Assembly (NCBI RefSeq): GCF_001425755.1
Contig: NZ_LMDH01000001.1
Coordinates: 397,222 to 461,221 of the forward strand
Reading direction: 5' to 3'
DNA length: 64,000 nt
Source of the DNA: Aeromicrobium sp. Root344
GTDB taxonomy: Bacteria > Actinomycetota > Actinomycetes > Propionibacteriales > Nocardioidaceae
Shown here in pieces: positions 1 through 11,375 of the stretch; positions within the stretch are counted from its first letter, which is position 1, and each line of letters opens with the position of its first letter. Position numbers and translations under genes: made by a program. Below the pieces are notes generated by a model, which saw only the letters and a program-made list of their open reading frames with translations, made no database searches and was not told the origin of the DNA.

Positions 1-824
1 GTCGTATCCTCGATGGGCTCAGCTTCACACTCGTAGAGCTTCCAGTTCTGACGCCAGAATGACTTGGCCCAAAGCAAGCCGGGCGCCTCCGCCTCACCGG
101 GTTCGCTTGAGAGGTTCAGCATGGTCATGGCCGAGGCTCGGATACTCGGTTCAATCCTCTGCCGCTCCTCTTCGGTGATCCCATCTGGGTACCTCGGAAG
201 GATGTCACCCCATTCAGCACCGATGCTTGGAGGGAGCATCAATTTGTCTGCTTGGAGATATGCCCTCAGAATCATCGCCTTGGCCTTGGTCGCCGTGGAG
301 GTTTGCCCATGACGGCTGGACTCGATCACGCTCCGCAGGAATACCTCAGGCACGTCGGCGCTGACGACCCGAGCGTTGCCAGACCAGCCGTCAAGAATCC
401 ACTGGCCGGGCACTTCCTCATATTTCTGAAGGCCTCGAACTAGCTCCCAGGGAAATGCCCGCTCGTAAAGGCCATCCGCCTTCAGCGCTGCGATGACGTC
501 CGTTCGGACATGGTCGGGGACTAGATCGAAAGAGCTCAATTGCCCTGTCAGTACAGAGAGGTCTTCTGGCGCACTCTCGGACTCGTCGAGGATCTCGGTA
601 ATGCGGTCAAGGACCTCGCTGGCAGTGAACATCCCTGGCTTGTCGCCGTACTTCGTGATCAGTGAACAAATCCAGAGCATGTCGGGAAATGTGTCTCTTA
701 GCCAGGGCACCAACTGCATATTCGGCAGTGTCCGCATCGGTGGCTTGAGGACCTTCCCGGTTCTTTGATGGTCCTTGAGCCGGCTGTTTCTCCTTTTTTG
801 CTTTGCCCGTTTCTGACTCATCAT
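1..824 (-). CDS. Unrecognised protein, last visible gene of the restriction operon, cut by the window edge
   Basis: An open minus-strand frame runs from an ATG at 824 to the left edge without a stop (at least 274 residues). The ATG overlaps the TGA of the preceding gene by one base (TGATG), so translation is probably coupled; a second in-frame ATG follows at 821. The N-terminus is strongly basic (MMSQKRAKQKRRNSR), followed by a hydrophobic/aromatic segment containing LPNMQLVPWLRDTFPDMLW at about residues 35-53 and then an acidic helical region. No known catalytic motif was seen and I do not recognise the family. Its place at the end of a type I restriction operon suggests a defence accessory role, which is inference only. 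The C-terminus is missing from the window. Confidence 0.7.
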   Translation of the reverse strand, partial: MMSQKRAKQKRRNSRLKDHQRTGKVLKPPMRTLPNMQLVPWLRDTFPDMLWICSLITKYGDKPGMFTASEVLDRITEILDESESAPEDLSVLTGQLSSFDLVPDHVRTDVIAALKADGLYERAFPWELVRGLQKYEEVPGQWILDGWSGNARVVSADVPEVFLRSVIESSRHGQTSTATKAKAMILRAYLQADKLMLPPSIGAEWGDILPRYPDGITEEERQRIEPSIRASAMTMLNLSSEPGEAEAPGLLWAKSFWRQNWKLYECEAEPIEDT

Positions 825-2278
825 CAAGCCTTCGACGCCGAAGGCTTGTTGTCATTGCGGGCATCGATCACAACGATGGCAGGATTGTCAGTCAATTTCA
901 GTTCCTTCAGCACTCGCTGGACCTTGGCTTCATCCGACTTCGTGTAGCAGATGATGACCTTGAGCGACTGACTCGTCTTGTTCGCCTTTTCGTAGATCTC
1001 GACCTGCTTCTCGAGATTTCGCTTGAGAGCCGAATTGCTTGCGAGCTTGAATTCGATGAGCGACTTGTCGCCGGCACCGAAACTCACTTTGAAGTCGACG
1101 GGGCCTCGGCCATTGTTCGGTTCTCGGTTGACATCGAAGTCGGTGCTGCACCACATGACACCGAAGAAAAGTTGGACCTCGTCCTCACGCGAGAACGGCT
1201 TGCCGTTGCGATTGATCAGCTTGTAGCCGTCTTGATTCTCGACGTAATCCTTGAACAGGCCGACTCGAGCCCTCGCCTCATCGAGGCTTGACCACGGCTT
1301 CTCATAGAAGTCGGACTTGGCTTCGAGGTCGGCTACTACCCGCTTCAGCTGTTCAACTAGAACGGCGCGGGTATCTTCAACCTTCTCGGCACTGACCGCG
1401 ACAGCGCTCTCCCCCGAGTCTTCCTTCTCCTTGATGTAGTAATCAATCAAGTCGGGAAACGCCATGATCGTCCTTCGGGCGGCCTCCGCTCGTTCCTTCG
1501 CGGTCGGTTTCTTGCCAAGTTGCTTCCTGAAGTAGTTGTCGATCTGTGCGCGCAGCTCACCGTCGGGGATTGCTTCCGGAAGTTTCTCGAATCCCTTGAT
1601 CATGTCCGAGTGGCTGATCCAGGTGTCATCTCTAGTCAGGATGTCCGCTGGCGTCAGAATCAGGAAGTCGTCGTTGAGCTTCGGTAGCAGGTACTTGCGG
1701 GTTTCCCATGTCTCAGTGTCGTAGTTGAACCGTGCCCGAGTGACAGCAAAAGTCTCCGTCTGATCCTCTGACAAGCGGGTTCGCGCGAACTCTTGGGTGT
1801 ACTCCAGAAGGAACTCTTTGATGAGGTTCGTAGTGAAATCGCTGATGTTATCTCGGCCGACGCCCGGCTTTATAAGCGCGAGCTTCTCCAAGTGGCTGCT
1901 CGACGTGATGCTCTCAGATCCGAAGTTGCCCAACACGTGGCCGAGGGAGTCGTGTAGCGACTTGGCGAACACCGGGCCTAGCCCACTTCCGCCATTGCCT
2001 AGCAACGTGAAGCCGAACCAGTTCTGTTTCACCTCCTTAAAACGGTAGAGGCTGTTGATCAGATTGGGATCGAGTTGGATGTCAGCCTTGCTACGCAGAA
2101 ATTTGAGGTATCGAAGAATCTCGGCGTGTAGTTCCTGGTACTCCGGCTTCTCGCTATTGAAGAGGAGGAACGGGTCCACGAACAGCGGGAGGTCGGAGAC
2201 GATGCTCAGGTCGAACGCGCCGTACTCCTCCAAAACCTCCTCGGACACCCCGAAATGCTGGGAGAAGTACAGATCCAC
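824..2278 (-). CDS. Putative PD-(D/E)XK-fold nuclease, restriction-operon accessory protein
   Basis: A 484-residue protein starting with GTG at 2278, right after a GGGGGAG ribosome site that overlaps the end of the upstream peptidase gene. The N-terminal about 330 residues carry no motif I recognise (start MDLYFSQHFGVSEEVLEEYG). The C-terminal about 100 residues look like a PD-(D/E)XK nuclease: D395 in GPVDFK, E409-F-K411 in SLIEFKLAS, and a Q425-x3-Y429 pattern as in RecB/Mrr-type folds. The product may cut or bind DNA together with the neighbouring type I restriction enzyme, or act as a separate effector. The nuclease assignment rests on motif spacing alone; the family name is unknown to me. 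Confidence 0.65.
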   Translation of the reverse strand: MDLYFSQHFGVSEEVLEEYGAFDLSIVSDLPLFVDPFLLFNSEKPEYQELHAEILRYLKFLRSKADIQLDPNLINSLYRFKEVKQNWFGFTLLGNGGSGLGPVFAKSLHDSLGHVLGNFGSESITSSSHLEKLALIKPGVGRDNISDFTTNLIKEFLLEYTQEFARTRLSEDQTETFAVTRARFNYDTETWETRKYLLPKLNDDFLILTPADILTRDDTWISHSDMIKGFEKLPEAIPDGELRAQIDNYFRKQLGKKPTAKERAEAARRTIMAFPDLIDYYIKEKEDSGESAVAVSAEKVEDTRAVLVEQLKRVVADLEAKSDFYEKPWSSLDEARARVGLFKDYVENQDGYKLINRNGKPFSREDEVQLFFGVMWCSTDFDVNREPNNGRGPVDFKVSFGAGDKSLIEFKLASNSALKRNLEKQVEIYEKANKTSQSLKVIICYTKSDEAKVQRVLKELKLTDNPAIVVIDARNDNKPSASKA

Positions 2279-2280
2279 AA

Positions 2281-3018
2281 CTACTCCCCCGCCCCATCCG
2301 TCCAGAACTCGTGGGCCAGCGGCGCACCGTTAAGTTGATCTCGCCGACTCCGCCAGTTCGGCAGATACCCATCCATCAACTTGGTGAAGCGCTCCCCGTG
2401 ATTGCGCTCCAGGTGGTGTGTCATCTCGTGGACGACGATGTACTCCAAGGATTCGGGGTGCTTTTTCGCCAGCTCAGCGTTGAACCAGATGTGCCCGGTT
2501 TCGCGGTTGCACGAACCCCACTTGGTCTTCATGCGACGAATACTCCACCGGGGCACCGACACATCGAGGATGGGTTCCCACTTGGCGATGAGATCAGGAA
2601 TGACCTGACGGAGCTGGCTGCGATACCAGTGGTCCAGCAGTTCGCGACGGCGCTCAGGCGACACGCCCTCGGGCGCATATAGAAGTAGCTTGTCGCCGTC
2701 AACCTCAAGATGGGCGCGGCCTGGTCGTTCGATGACCTTGAGACGAAGACGATTACCCCATACGTAGTGGGATTCCCCCGTGATCATTTCTCGCTCGGAC
2801 TGACGTTCAGCCGCTTGCATTTGGGCCCGTTGGCGTTTGATCCAAGGCAATCGCTGAATCACAGCGAGACGCACGTTGTCGTCGTCGAGCTGCGTCGGTG
2901 CAGCGACACGCACTCGACCCATGGGCGGGTAGACACCGATGTGCAGGTTCTTGATGTCTTTGTAGATGACGTCGATGTCGATGCCACGGATCGTCATGTA
3001 GGCACTAGCGGTACTCAT
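2281..3018 (-). CDS. YgjP/SprT-like M48-type zinc metallopeptidase (DUF45)
   Basis: A 245-residue cytosolic protein with the zincin signature HEMTH at residues 197-201 and a downstream Asn-His (ERNHGERF), the layout of YgjP-like (DUF45) peptidases. The ATG at 3018 overlaps the 3' end of hsdR by 14 bases and has an AAGG ribosome site; a later in-frame ATG exists at 2997. Genes of this family often accompany type I restriction cassettes, but their substrate there is not established. It may trim or turn over a subunit of the complex (inference). A shorter homologue is encoded in the chromosome at 28208-28708. Confidence 0.85.
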   Translation of the reverse strand: MSTASAYMTIRGIDIDVIYKDIKNLHIGVYPPMGRVRVAAPTQLDDDNVRLAVIQRLPWIKRQRAQMQAAERQSEREMITGESHYVWGNRLRLKVIERPGRAHLEVDGDKLLLYAPEGVSPERRRELLDHWYRSQLRQVIPDLIAKWEPILDVSVPRWSIRRMKTKWGSCNRETGHIWFNAELAKKHPESLEYIVVHEMTHHLERNHGERFTKLMDGYLPNWRSRRDQLNGAPLAHEFWTDGAGE

Positions 3019-6000
3019 GGCGCGCCTTCACGAGTTCAAACAGATCATCGAGCCGGTCGAAGTCATCCGGCAATGTCGATTTGATGGCGTTCTTGACCTT
3101 GCGCTCCTTGATCCGGTTCCCGATCCACGAGTCCGGCTTCGTGTGGCGAACGATGGTGTCGACTTCAATAGCGAAGCCATCGTCGGGATGGAAGAAGTCA
3201 ATGAGGGCCTTCTTCGCACCGTTGTCAGCCCACTCGGGGTATTGGGTGTCGGACTCCTTGGCACCAAGCTTGCGAGCGGCCTCGATCAGTTGCGCGAGGT
3301 ATGCCTTGTAGTCGAGAGAACCCTTGCGACGCTGCTCGATTAGCGCGTCGAGGAGTTCCGACATCTTGTCGTAGTACTTGGGATTCATCGCACGTTCGTC
3401 GATGATCACCTTGCGCATGTTGTTGGTGATCGTCTCGGCGACGGCCTCCGGGTCCTTCTTGATTCCCTCCGGGAGCTTGTCGATCGCCCCGACGCCCATC
3501 TGAACGATGAGTTGAATTAGTCCCGTGTCTTCGAAGTCCGACAGCGTCTCCGAAGCGCCTGCCTGGATGTAGGTGTCTAGGAGGAACCGCATCCCAGCCT
3601 CGTACTGCTTGAAGTCAACATCCTCGCCAGCACCGAGTTTCACTTCGTCACGAACTGCGACGTAGTGAGCGATCTCCTTCTTGATCGCTGCGGCTTCTGC
3701 GTCGGTATATCCGGCGGCGGCCATCTCGTTGGCCAAGTTCGCGAAGGAGCGAGTGACTCCCGAGACGGCCTTGTAGAGCTCCACCCGCTTGGGCTCGTTC
3801 GCCTTCAATTGCTCAGCATTGCCCTGTTCCTTAGCGCAGAAGTACTGCTGGTACTGAAGTGTGTTCTTAGGCGGCTCGACAGGCTCACAGATGGCGCGGA
3901 TGTTCTCCAGCGCATCCTCTAGATCTTCTTGGGCCTTGTCGATTCGGTTAGAGAGAAGACCTTCGATGTCATCCTTCTCGTAGCCGTCGAGAGCGCCGCC
4001 GGTGTAGTCGCCGATGGCAACCTCGAGCGAGTTGAAGAGGTCCTGGTAGTCGACGATGTAGCCGTAGTCTTTGTCGTCACCATCAAGGCGGTTGACCCGG
4101 CAAATGGCCTGAAACAGTCCGTGATCGCGCATCTTCTTATCGATGTAAAGGTACGTCGCCGAAGGTGCGTCGAAGCCAGTCAGGAGCTTGTCGACGACGA
4201 TTAGGAGCCGCATCTGTCCAGGGTTCTTGATGAACTGCTCTTTCACCTCCTTTTCGAACTGCTCAACCTTGGTCATCGCGGAGTCTTCGGACTCTCGGAA
4301 GTGGTCGGCCAACATCTTTCGGTAGATGTCGTACTGGCGAATCTTCTCGGTCTTTCCTTCGCCGGAGTCTTCCTTGGAGATGTCGCCGGCTTGCGGTTCG
4401 TAGCTGGTGACGATGGCGCACTTGCCTTTGAACCCGGCGTTGACGAACAGTTCGTAGAACTTGCATGCCTGATAAATGCTGGCGCCAACGAGCATGGCGT
4501 TGCCACGCCCATCCATGAGTCGGGGCTTGATCTCCATGTCGAGCAGGATGTCGTTGACGATCTGCTTTGCTCTCGGCTCAGAGCTAACGACCTTTTGCAT
4601 CGTGCCCCAGCGCTTCTTCAGCTCGGCCTTCGATAGATCGGTCATGCCCTTGGTCTTGACGTCGAACCACTTGTCGACCTGCTCCGGCGATGACAGATTC
4701 TGGTCGATGTTGCGTGCCTCGTAACGTAAGTCGAGCACGACACCATCGGAAACGGCTTCATCGAACTTGTAGGTGTGGATGAACGAGCCGAATGTCTCGA
4801 TGCTGGTGGTCTTGTCGGCCTTGAGCAGAGGCGTACCGGTGAAGCCGATGAACATGGCTCCAGGAAGGAGCTGCTTCATGGCTGTGTGCATCTTGCCGGA
4901 CTGCGTGCGGTGCGCCTCGTCGACGAACACGAACAGGTTCCCCTTGGCTGCAAAGTCCTTGGGAATTTTGGCGTTGAGATCTTTGATGAAGTCACTGCCG
5001 CCCGCGTCCCTCGACGCATCGTCGTCGACGCCGCGGAACTTGTGAACCAAGGACCCAATGAGCCATTCCTGGCTCTTGTTCAGAGTGTCGAGCAGATCCG
5101 AGCCACTGCTGGTGCGGTAAATCTGTTCGTTGACGCCGTTGAAGACTTTCTCGATTTGCTCGTCGAGGTCGGTTCGGTCGGTAATCAGCAGGACCCTCGC
5201 ATCGTCCTGATGCTCCCGAATCCATTTCGCCAGCCACACCATCGTCAGCGACTTACCCGACCCCTGGGTGTGCCAGATGATGCCGCCCTCACGCTTGGCG
5301 ATTCGCGCCTGCGCGGCCTTCACACCAAAGAACTGGTTGTGCCGGGCCGTCTTCTTGACACCCGAGTCGAAGACCATAAAGTCGTGAATGATTTCGAGCA
5401 GCCGGTCCTTTGAGCACATCTGGCTCAGGCCTCGGTCGAGTGGGTCCTCGATCTCTGACGGCTCGCGCCATTCAAGCCAATACTTCTCGGGGGTGTCGAT
5501 CACGCCGTAGCGCAAGCCCTCGACATCGTTGCCAGCCATTACCAGTTGAACGGTGGTGAAGAACGGGCGGATGAACTCAGTTTTCTGATTGCCGATCGTC
5601 TGCCGAATACCCTCGCTCGCCGCCACCATGGATCGCTTGAGTTCAAGCGTGACAAGGGCAATGCCGTTTACGTACAGGACGATGTCAGGACGCTTGGTGT
5701 GATGTCCAAGAACCGTGACCTCTTCGACGATGACGAAGTGATTGGCGTCAGCGTTCGTCCAATCGATGAGCCAAACGGTCTCGGTGTGCTCACCCACTCC
5801 GGGCTTCACCTTCACGCCATATCTGAGCATGTCGTAGACGGCACGGTTGGCCGCGTAGAGGTCATGTCCGCCGCCAAGCGCAGCAGCTTTCGCGACCTGA
5901 TCGCTCGCCTTGTTGATCAGGTTGTCGTCGTAGCCGCGCGCCTTCAGGTTCTGGGCGAGCAGGTCGACTTCGATGTTCGAGTTCCCGGCACGCGTCTCCC

Positions 6001-6091
6001 AGTTGCCCTGGTAGTCGTACCCGAGGGCATCCTTGAACAACTTGACCACACGGTCCTGAGCCTTGCGCTCGATCTGCCCAACATCGCTCAT
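3005..6091 (-). CDS. hsdR: Type I restriction enzyme subunit R (HsdR)
   Basis: The motor/nuclease subunit of a type I restriction-modification complex, translocating and cutting DNA that lacks the host methylation. Counting from the chosen ATG (MSDVGQIERKAQ, 1,028 residues), the PD-(D/E)XK nuclease has D136 and E150-L-K152 (LVTLELKRS). The helicase has Walker A at 275-281 (TQGSGKS), DEAH at 391-394, and motif III (GFTGTPLL). I chose the start at 6091 because it overlaps the preceding stop by ATGA, like the other junctions of this operon; an upstream in-frame ATG at 6124 would overlap by 37 bases. The length is normal for the family and no damage is visible. Confidence 0.95.
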   Translation of the reverse strand: MSDVGQIERKAQDRVVKLFKDALGYDYQGNWETRAGNSNIEVDLLAQNLKARGYDDNLINKASDQVAKAAALGGGHDLYAANRAVYDMLRYGVKVKPGVGEHTETVWLIDWTNADANHFVIVEEVTVLGHHTKRPDIVLYVNGIALVTLELKRSMVAASEGIRQTIGNQKTEFIRPFFTTVQLVMAGNDVEGLRYGVIDTPEKYWLEWREPSEIEDPLDRGLSQMCSKDRLLEIIHDFMVFDSGVKKTARHNQFFGVKAAQARIAKREGGIIWHTQGSGKSLTMVWLAKWIREHQDDARVLLITDRTDLDEQIEKVFNGVNEQIYRTSSGSDLLDTLNKSQEWLIGSLVHKFRGVDDDASRDAGGSDFIKDLNAKIPKDFAAKGNLFVFVDEAHRTQSGKMHTAMKQLLPGAMFIGFTGTPLLKADKTTSIETFGSFIHTYKFDEAVSDGVVLDLRYEARNIDQNLSSPEQVDKWFDVKTKGMTDLSKAELKKRWGTMQKVVSSEPRAKQIVNDILLDMEIKPRLMDGRGNAMLVGASIYQACKFYELFVNAGFKGKCAIVTSYEPQAGDISKEDSGEGKTEKIRQYDIYRKMLADHFRESEDSAMTKVEQFEKEVKEQFIKNPGQMRLLIVVDKLLTGFDAPSATYLYIDKKMRDHGLFQAICRVNRLDGDDKDYGYIVDYQDLFNSLEVAIGDYTGGALDGYEKDDIEGLLSNRIDKAQEDLEDALENIRAICEPVEPPKNTLQYQQYFCAKEQGNAEQLKANEPKRVELYKAVSGVTRSFANLANEMAAAGYTDAEAAAIKKEIAHYVAVRDEVKLGAGEDVDFKQYEAGMRFLLDTYIQAGASETLSDFEDTGLIQLIVQMGVGAIDKLPEGIKKDPEAVAETITNNMRKVIIDERAMNPKYYDKMSELLDALIEQRRKGSLDYKAYLAQLIEAARKLGAKESDTQYPEWADNGAKKALIDFFHPDDGFAIEVDTIVRHTKPDSWIGNRIKERKVKNAIKSTLPDDFDRLDDLFELVKARHEYR

Positions 6092-6819
6092 GAGATTGCC
6101 TCCACGACTGAGCCATCGACCCAACGTGCGAGCACGCTCAGCGCGGCCAGATACTCCAAAGCTTCCTGCTCCGAGAGTTCCTGGTCAGCCTCGTGGCTGA
6201 GGGGGTTTCGGATGCCTGCAAAGACACCCTCGGCAAATGTCATCGCTCCACGTTGCACCGACTTGTAAGTATCGCTGGAGTCCACTGCCATCCGGCGCAA
6301 GCGGGGCTTCCCTGCCGCAGGAGCGTCGAGGCTGAACGCCTGCTTGAAGAGATCGGTCTCGCTCACGTCCCGCCGACTGACCTTGTTCTGCGTTTCGGCG
6401 TTCAGCTTCTTGATTGCCCCCTCGACGGCTTCCCGATAGTGACCGGATTGCCAAAGGGACTTCGCGCCACTCCAGATCCAGTTGTGAAGTTCGGTAGCTG
6501 AGAGTTCCGGCGCGTTCTCGCCCAGGTTCTCCTTGACCTCTGTCTCGCGAATAAGTTCCTCGCGTGCCCGGATGGCAGCTTCGCGGTGACGGGTCCATCT
6601 GTTGTTCTTCGAGTTCGTGATATCCGTGCGCCATTTGGGAATCACTCGATCGAAGATCTTCTCGACCAGCTGTGCCTGCTTAGTGACGTCTGCGTCCGAT
6701 GCTGCGGTGTAGTTGGTCGCCGTGATCACGACCGCGCCACCATGCGATCCGCTTCCGTTGCGCATGACGGTCTGCTGGATGAACTTGTCCAGCTCCGCGA
6801 TGGCCCACTCGGTGTTCAT
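6088..6819 (-). CDS. Ymh/TIGR02391-type protein with a HEPN RNase-like motif
   Basis: A 243-residue protein encoded between hsdS and hsdR, overlapping both by four bases (ATGA). The C-terminal half has the TIGR02391 (Hypoth_Ymh) pattern: GHYREAV near the middle, then GIRNPLSHEAD near the end. R204-N-P-L-S-H209 fits the R-x4-H motif of HEPN ribonucleases, which are common effectors in abortive-infection and toxin systems. The N-terminal half is helical and charged. A plausible role is an RNA-targeting backup that acts when restriction is overcome; this is inference from the motif and location. It could instead be a structural HEPN protein without activity. Confidence 0.8.
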   Translation of the reverse strand: MNTEWAIAELDKFIQQTVMRNGSGSHGGAVVITATNYTAASDADVTKQAQLVEKIFDRVIPKWRTDITNSKNNRWTRHREAAIRAREELIRETEVKENLGENAPELSATELHNWIWSGAKSLWQSGHYREAVEGAIKKLNAETQNKVSRRDVSETDLFKQAFSLDAPAAGKPRLRRMAVDSSDTYKSVQRGAMTFAEGVFAGIRNPLSHEADQELSEQEALEYLAALSVLARWVDGSVVEAIS

Positions 6820-8077
6820 GACGCCACCTCGACAGGGAGCCGGGTACGGCCGGTGAGAAGCTGCTGCATCATGCCGGTCTTGATCGAGCGTGTCTTGGTG
6901 AGACGGACTCGAAGCACTTCAATCTCGCTCTCCGCGTTGCGAAGCGCTTCGGCGATCGCCCTTTGCTCCGCAACGCTTGCAAGTGGCAACGTCACGCTAG
7001 AGATGTTCGACCGCGTGGTTGCGAGCACCTTGGTCCCCGCCGCGAGCCGAAGCAGCTGGTCACGGAAGGCCGGGATGAACTGCAAATAGGCTTTGAACCC
7101 ATCCGCAAGGACCGTCTTATCGAAACGGGCCGCGATCGTGTGAAGACCAGGCACCGCACCTTCCGGTGGGACGGCGGTGATCTCCACCGACTTTCCCACA
7201 CCGTCGGGATCTTCCGACGCGTCTGCGAACACCAGGTCGCCTGTCCGAAGCCGCCCTGCGCGTCCGGTCAAGTTGGCCGCCACGCGAGGCATGGGTTCAT
7301 GAGCGGCATCGAGCGACACGGCGACGCGTGTGTGGATGTCGCCGTAGTGCAGGTATCGAAGCGGCGATGTCGTGTCGAGTTGAGCCCGGGACAGTGCAAC
7401 TGTCTTCACGTATGTGACGTGATCTCCCAGGCGGACGTCCGTCCACGGCTCGGTGAAGCCGGGGAGGCGGGTCTCACCAGTGAGTAGTGTCTGCATCATG
7501 CCTTGCTTGATGGCGACCTTCTTCCCGATAAGGCGTACCAGGCTCGCAATCAGGCTGTCGACGTCAGCCAGTGCGGCCGCAATCCGCTTCTGCTCGGGCA
7601 CTGGTGGGACGACGGTCGAAAGCGAAGAGACGGTGGTGAGGTTCATGCCGGCCTTCGCCCCGGTGTCGGTCGAGCCTACGAAGCGCCTCTGCGGTTCCCA
7701 ACTCGAGAGGTAGTACGCAACAAAGCGACTGTCGGCGAGTTTCGGGTCAAGGCGCACTCGTGCAATGTGCTGGTTGATATACGCAGGTGACGGCACGCTT
7801 TCATCGACGTAACCGATGATGCCGATATCAGCCGTAATCGAGACGAGGAGGTCACCCGGCGCGAGTCGGGTTCGAGCCGCCTCCGCGTTCAGGGGGTCGA
7901 TGCGAACGAATCGCGGGCTCGTTAGGTCGATGTGGATGTTGCTGCGATCGAGGTTGGTGATGCGGACGAACAAGCTCCCGTGATCCGAGTAGTACGAAGC
8001 CCATCCGCGCGATCCACTGGTAACCCTGCCGCCGAGTTCGGCCAGAGTCTTGATCGGCCACGGGGCCGCGAGACTCG

Positions 8078-8081
<4 letters not shown>
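6816..8081 (-). CDS. hsdS: Type I restriction enzyme specificity subunit (HsdS)
   Basis: A 421-residue DNA-recognition subunit with the classic two-half layout. Target-recognition domain 1 covers roughly residues 10-160, the central conserved helical spacer about 165-215 (PVPEQKRIAAALADVDSLI), target-recognition domain 2 about 220-360, and a second conserved helix region follows (VAEQRAIAEALRNAESEIE). Each half ends in a similar GMMQxLLTGxTRLP stretch, giving an internal repeat. The subunit directs both methylation and cutting to a bipartite site that cannot be deduced from sequence alone. The ATG overlaps the hsdM stop by four bases. No inverted repeats or extra hsdS fragments for phase variation were seen nearby. 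Confidence 0.95.
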
Positions 8082-10545
<2,464 letters not shown>

Positions 10546-10546
<1 letters not shown>

Positions 10547-10565
10547 ATACTTAGGGCCAATTTTA
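10546..10565 (-). promoter_or_regulatory. Probable leaderless promoter of the hsdM operon
   Basis: On the minus strand a TAAAAT hexamer (10565-10560) lies 13 bases before the hsdM ATG, so a transcript would begin only a few bases upstream of the start codon. No good -35 box and no Shine-Dalgarno were seen. Leaderless mRNAs are common in actinobacteria. Confidence 0.4.
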
Positions 10566-10723
10566 CCACGGATTGCAGTCCTTTTCGGCGATGTCGCTAG
10601 TCGTCTCGACGTCGATCGTGCGCGCAGGTCGTACCCGCCCCCGACGGTGCCTCATCCTCTCATTGTCTTGCCCTGCCATGGGCCGTTTGCCCTCGCCGCT
10701 CCAGATACACATCGCGCAACAAC

Positions 10724-10755
10724 TAGTTGACACTTCAACTATATTGTGAGATAAT
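10724..10755 (+). promoter_or_regulatory. Promoter with dyad operator upstream of the 10852 gene
   Basis: A consensus -35 TTGACA (10727-10732) is followed after exactly 17 bases by GATAAT (10750-10755). A perfect inverted repeat TAGTTGA-CACT-TCAACTA (10724-10741) covers the -35 box, so a repressor bound there would block polymerase. It differs from the GTTGCA-type operators found later in the element. About 97 bases of leader precede the ATG at 10852. Confidence 0.7.
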
Positions 10756-10851
10756 CATTTCAGTTCCTATCTGAGGGATGCAACGCCCTGCCCGAGTCCA
10801 ACGACTCTGTCAGCGCGTTTCACCCCTCACTCAAGATAGGAAGGCACCAAC

Positions 10852-11277
10852 ATGGACGAGCGCTCAGCGCCACAAGGGTCGAAGCTCGACGAGCACATGA
10901 TCGCGCTCGGGTTCGATCCGGAACGCGACCGCTTCGAATACATCGGAGCATTCACGCTGCCACAGGCGTGGCGCAGCCTGAGTGAGACGCGTCGAAGCGT
11001 CTCAGTCGCTCTCGTGATTCGAAACAGGTTCGATGAGGAGGGCGACCCGATCATCTCTGTTGTCCTGGACAAGGCTCAGGCGCTTCACAAGTACCTGGAC
11101 GTCGAGTTCAATCATGCTGAACAGAAGAACTTCGAAGTACCCGATTGGTACTTCGAAGGCTGGGTCCTTGCCCCGCGCGCGGCCCGCGACCAGCGGGTTC
11201 GCATCCACGTGAGCACCTTGTACGAAGAGTTCAATGAGGACGACATGTTCACCTGGCAGCTCTTCGATGCCGAGTAA
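10852..11277 (+). CDS. Unrecognised 141-residue protein of the integrated element
   Basis: A single gene with its own strong promoter and a hairpin terminator, diverging from the restriction operon. The ATG follows AGGAAGG at suitable spacing. The predicted protein is soluble, acidic and rich in aromatic residues (for example NFEVPDWYFEGWVLAP), with no signal peptide, membrane span or catalytic motif that I recognise. The tightly controlled promoter and monocistronic arrangement between a defence operon and transfer genes would fit a regulatory, antirestriction or immunity protein. That is speculation from context only. Confidence 0.75.
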   Translation: MDERSAPQGSKLDEHMIALGFDPERDRFEYIGAFTLPQAWRSLSETRRSVSVALVIRNRFDEEGDPIISVVLDKAQALHKYLDVEFNHAEQKNFEVPDWYFEGWVLAPRAARDQRVRIHVSTLYEEFNEDDMFTWQLFDAE

Positions 11278-11296
11278 GCACAGCCCGCACCAGAAG

Positions 11297-11332
11297 TAGA
11301 GCCCAGCTCCTTCCGGTGACGGGCTCTATTTC
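11297..11332. terminator. Bidirectional intrinsic terminator
   Basis: A perfect 8-bp stem TAGAGCCC/GGGCTCTA (11297-11304 and 11321-11328) with a 16-base loop, followed by a short T-rich stretch (TTTCGTTC) on the plus strand. It lies between the convergent genes ending at 11277 and 11376 and could serve both. Confidence 0.7.
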
Positions 11333-11375
11333 GTTCATAACCCGACATACTCGACTGCAGCCAATTTGACGTCTG

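Noticed and set aside
824..2278. Assignment of the nuclease candidate to a named defence system
   Set aside because: Only the nuclease-like motif is recognisable; no named system could be matched from memory with confidence.
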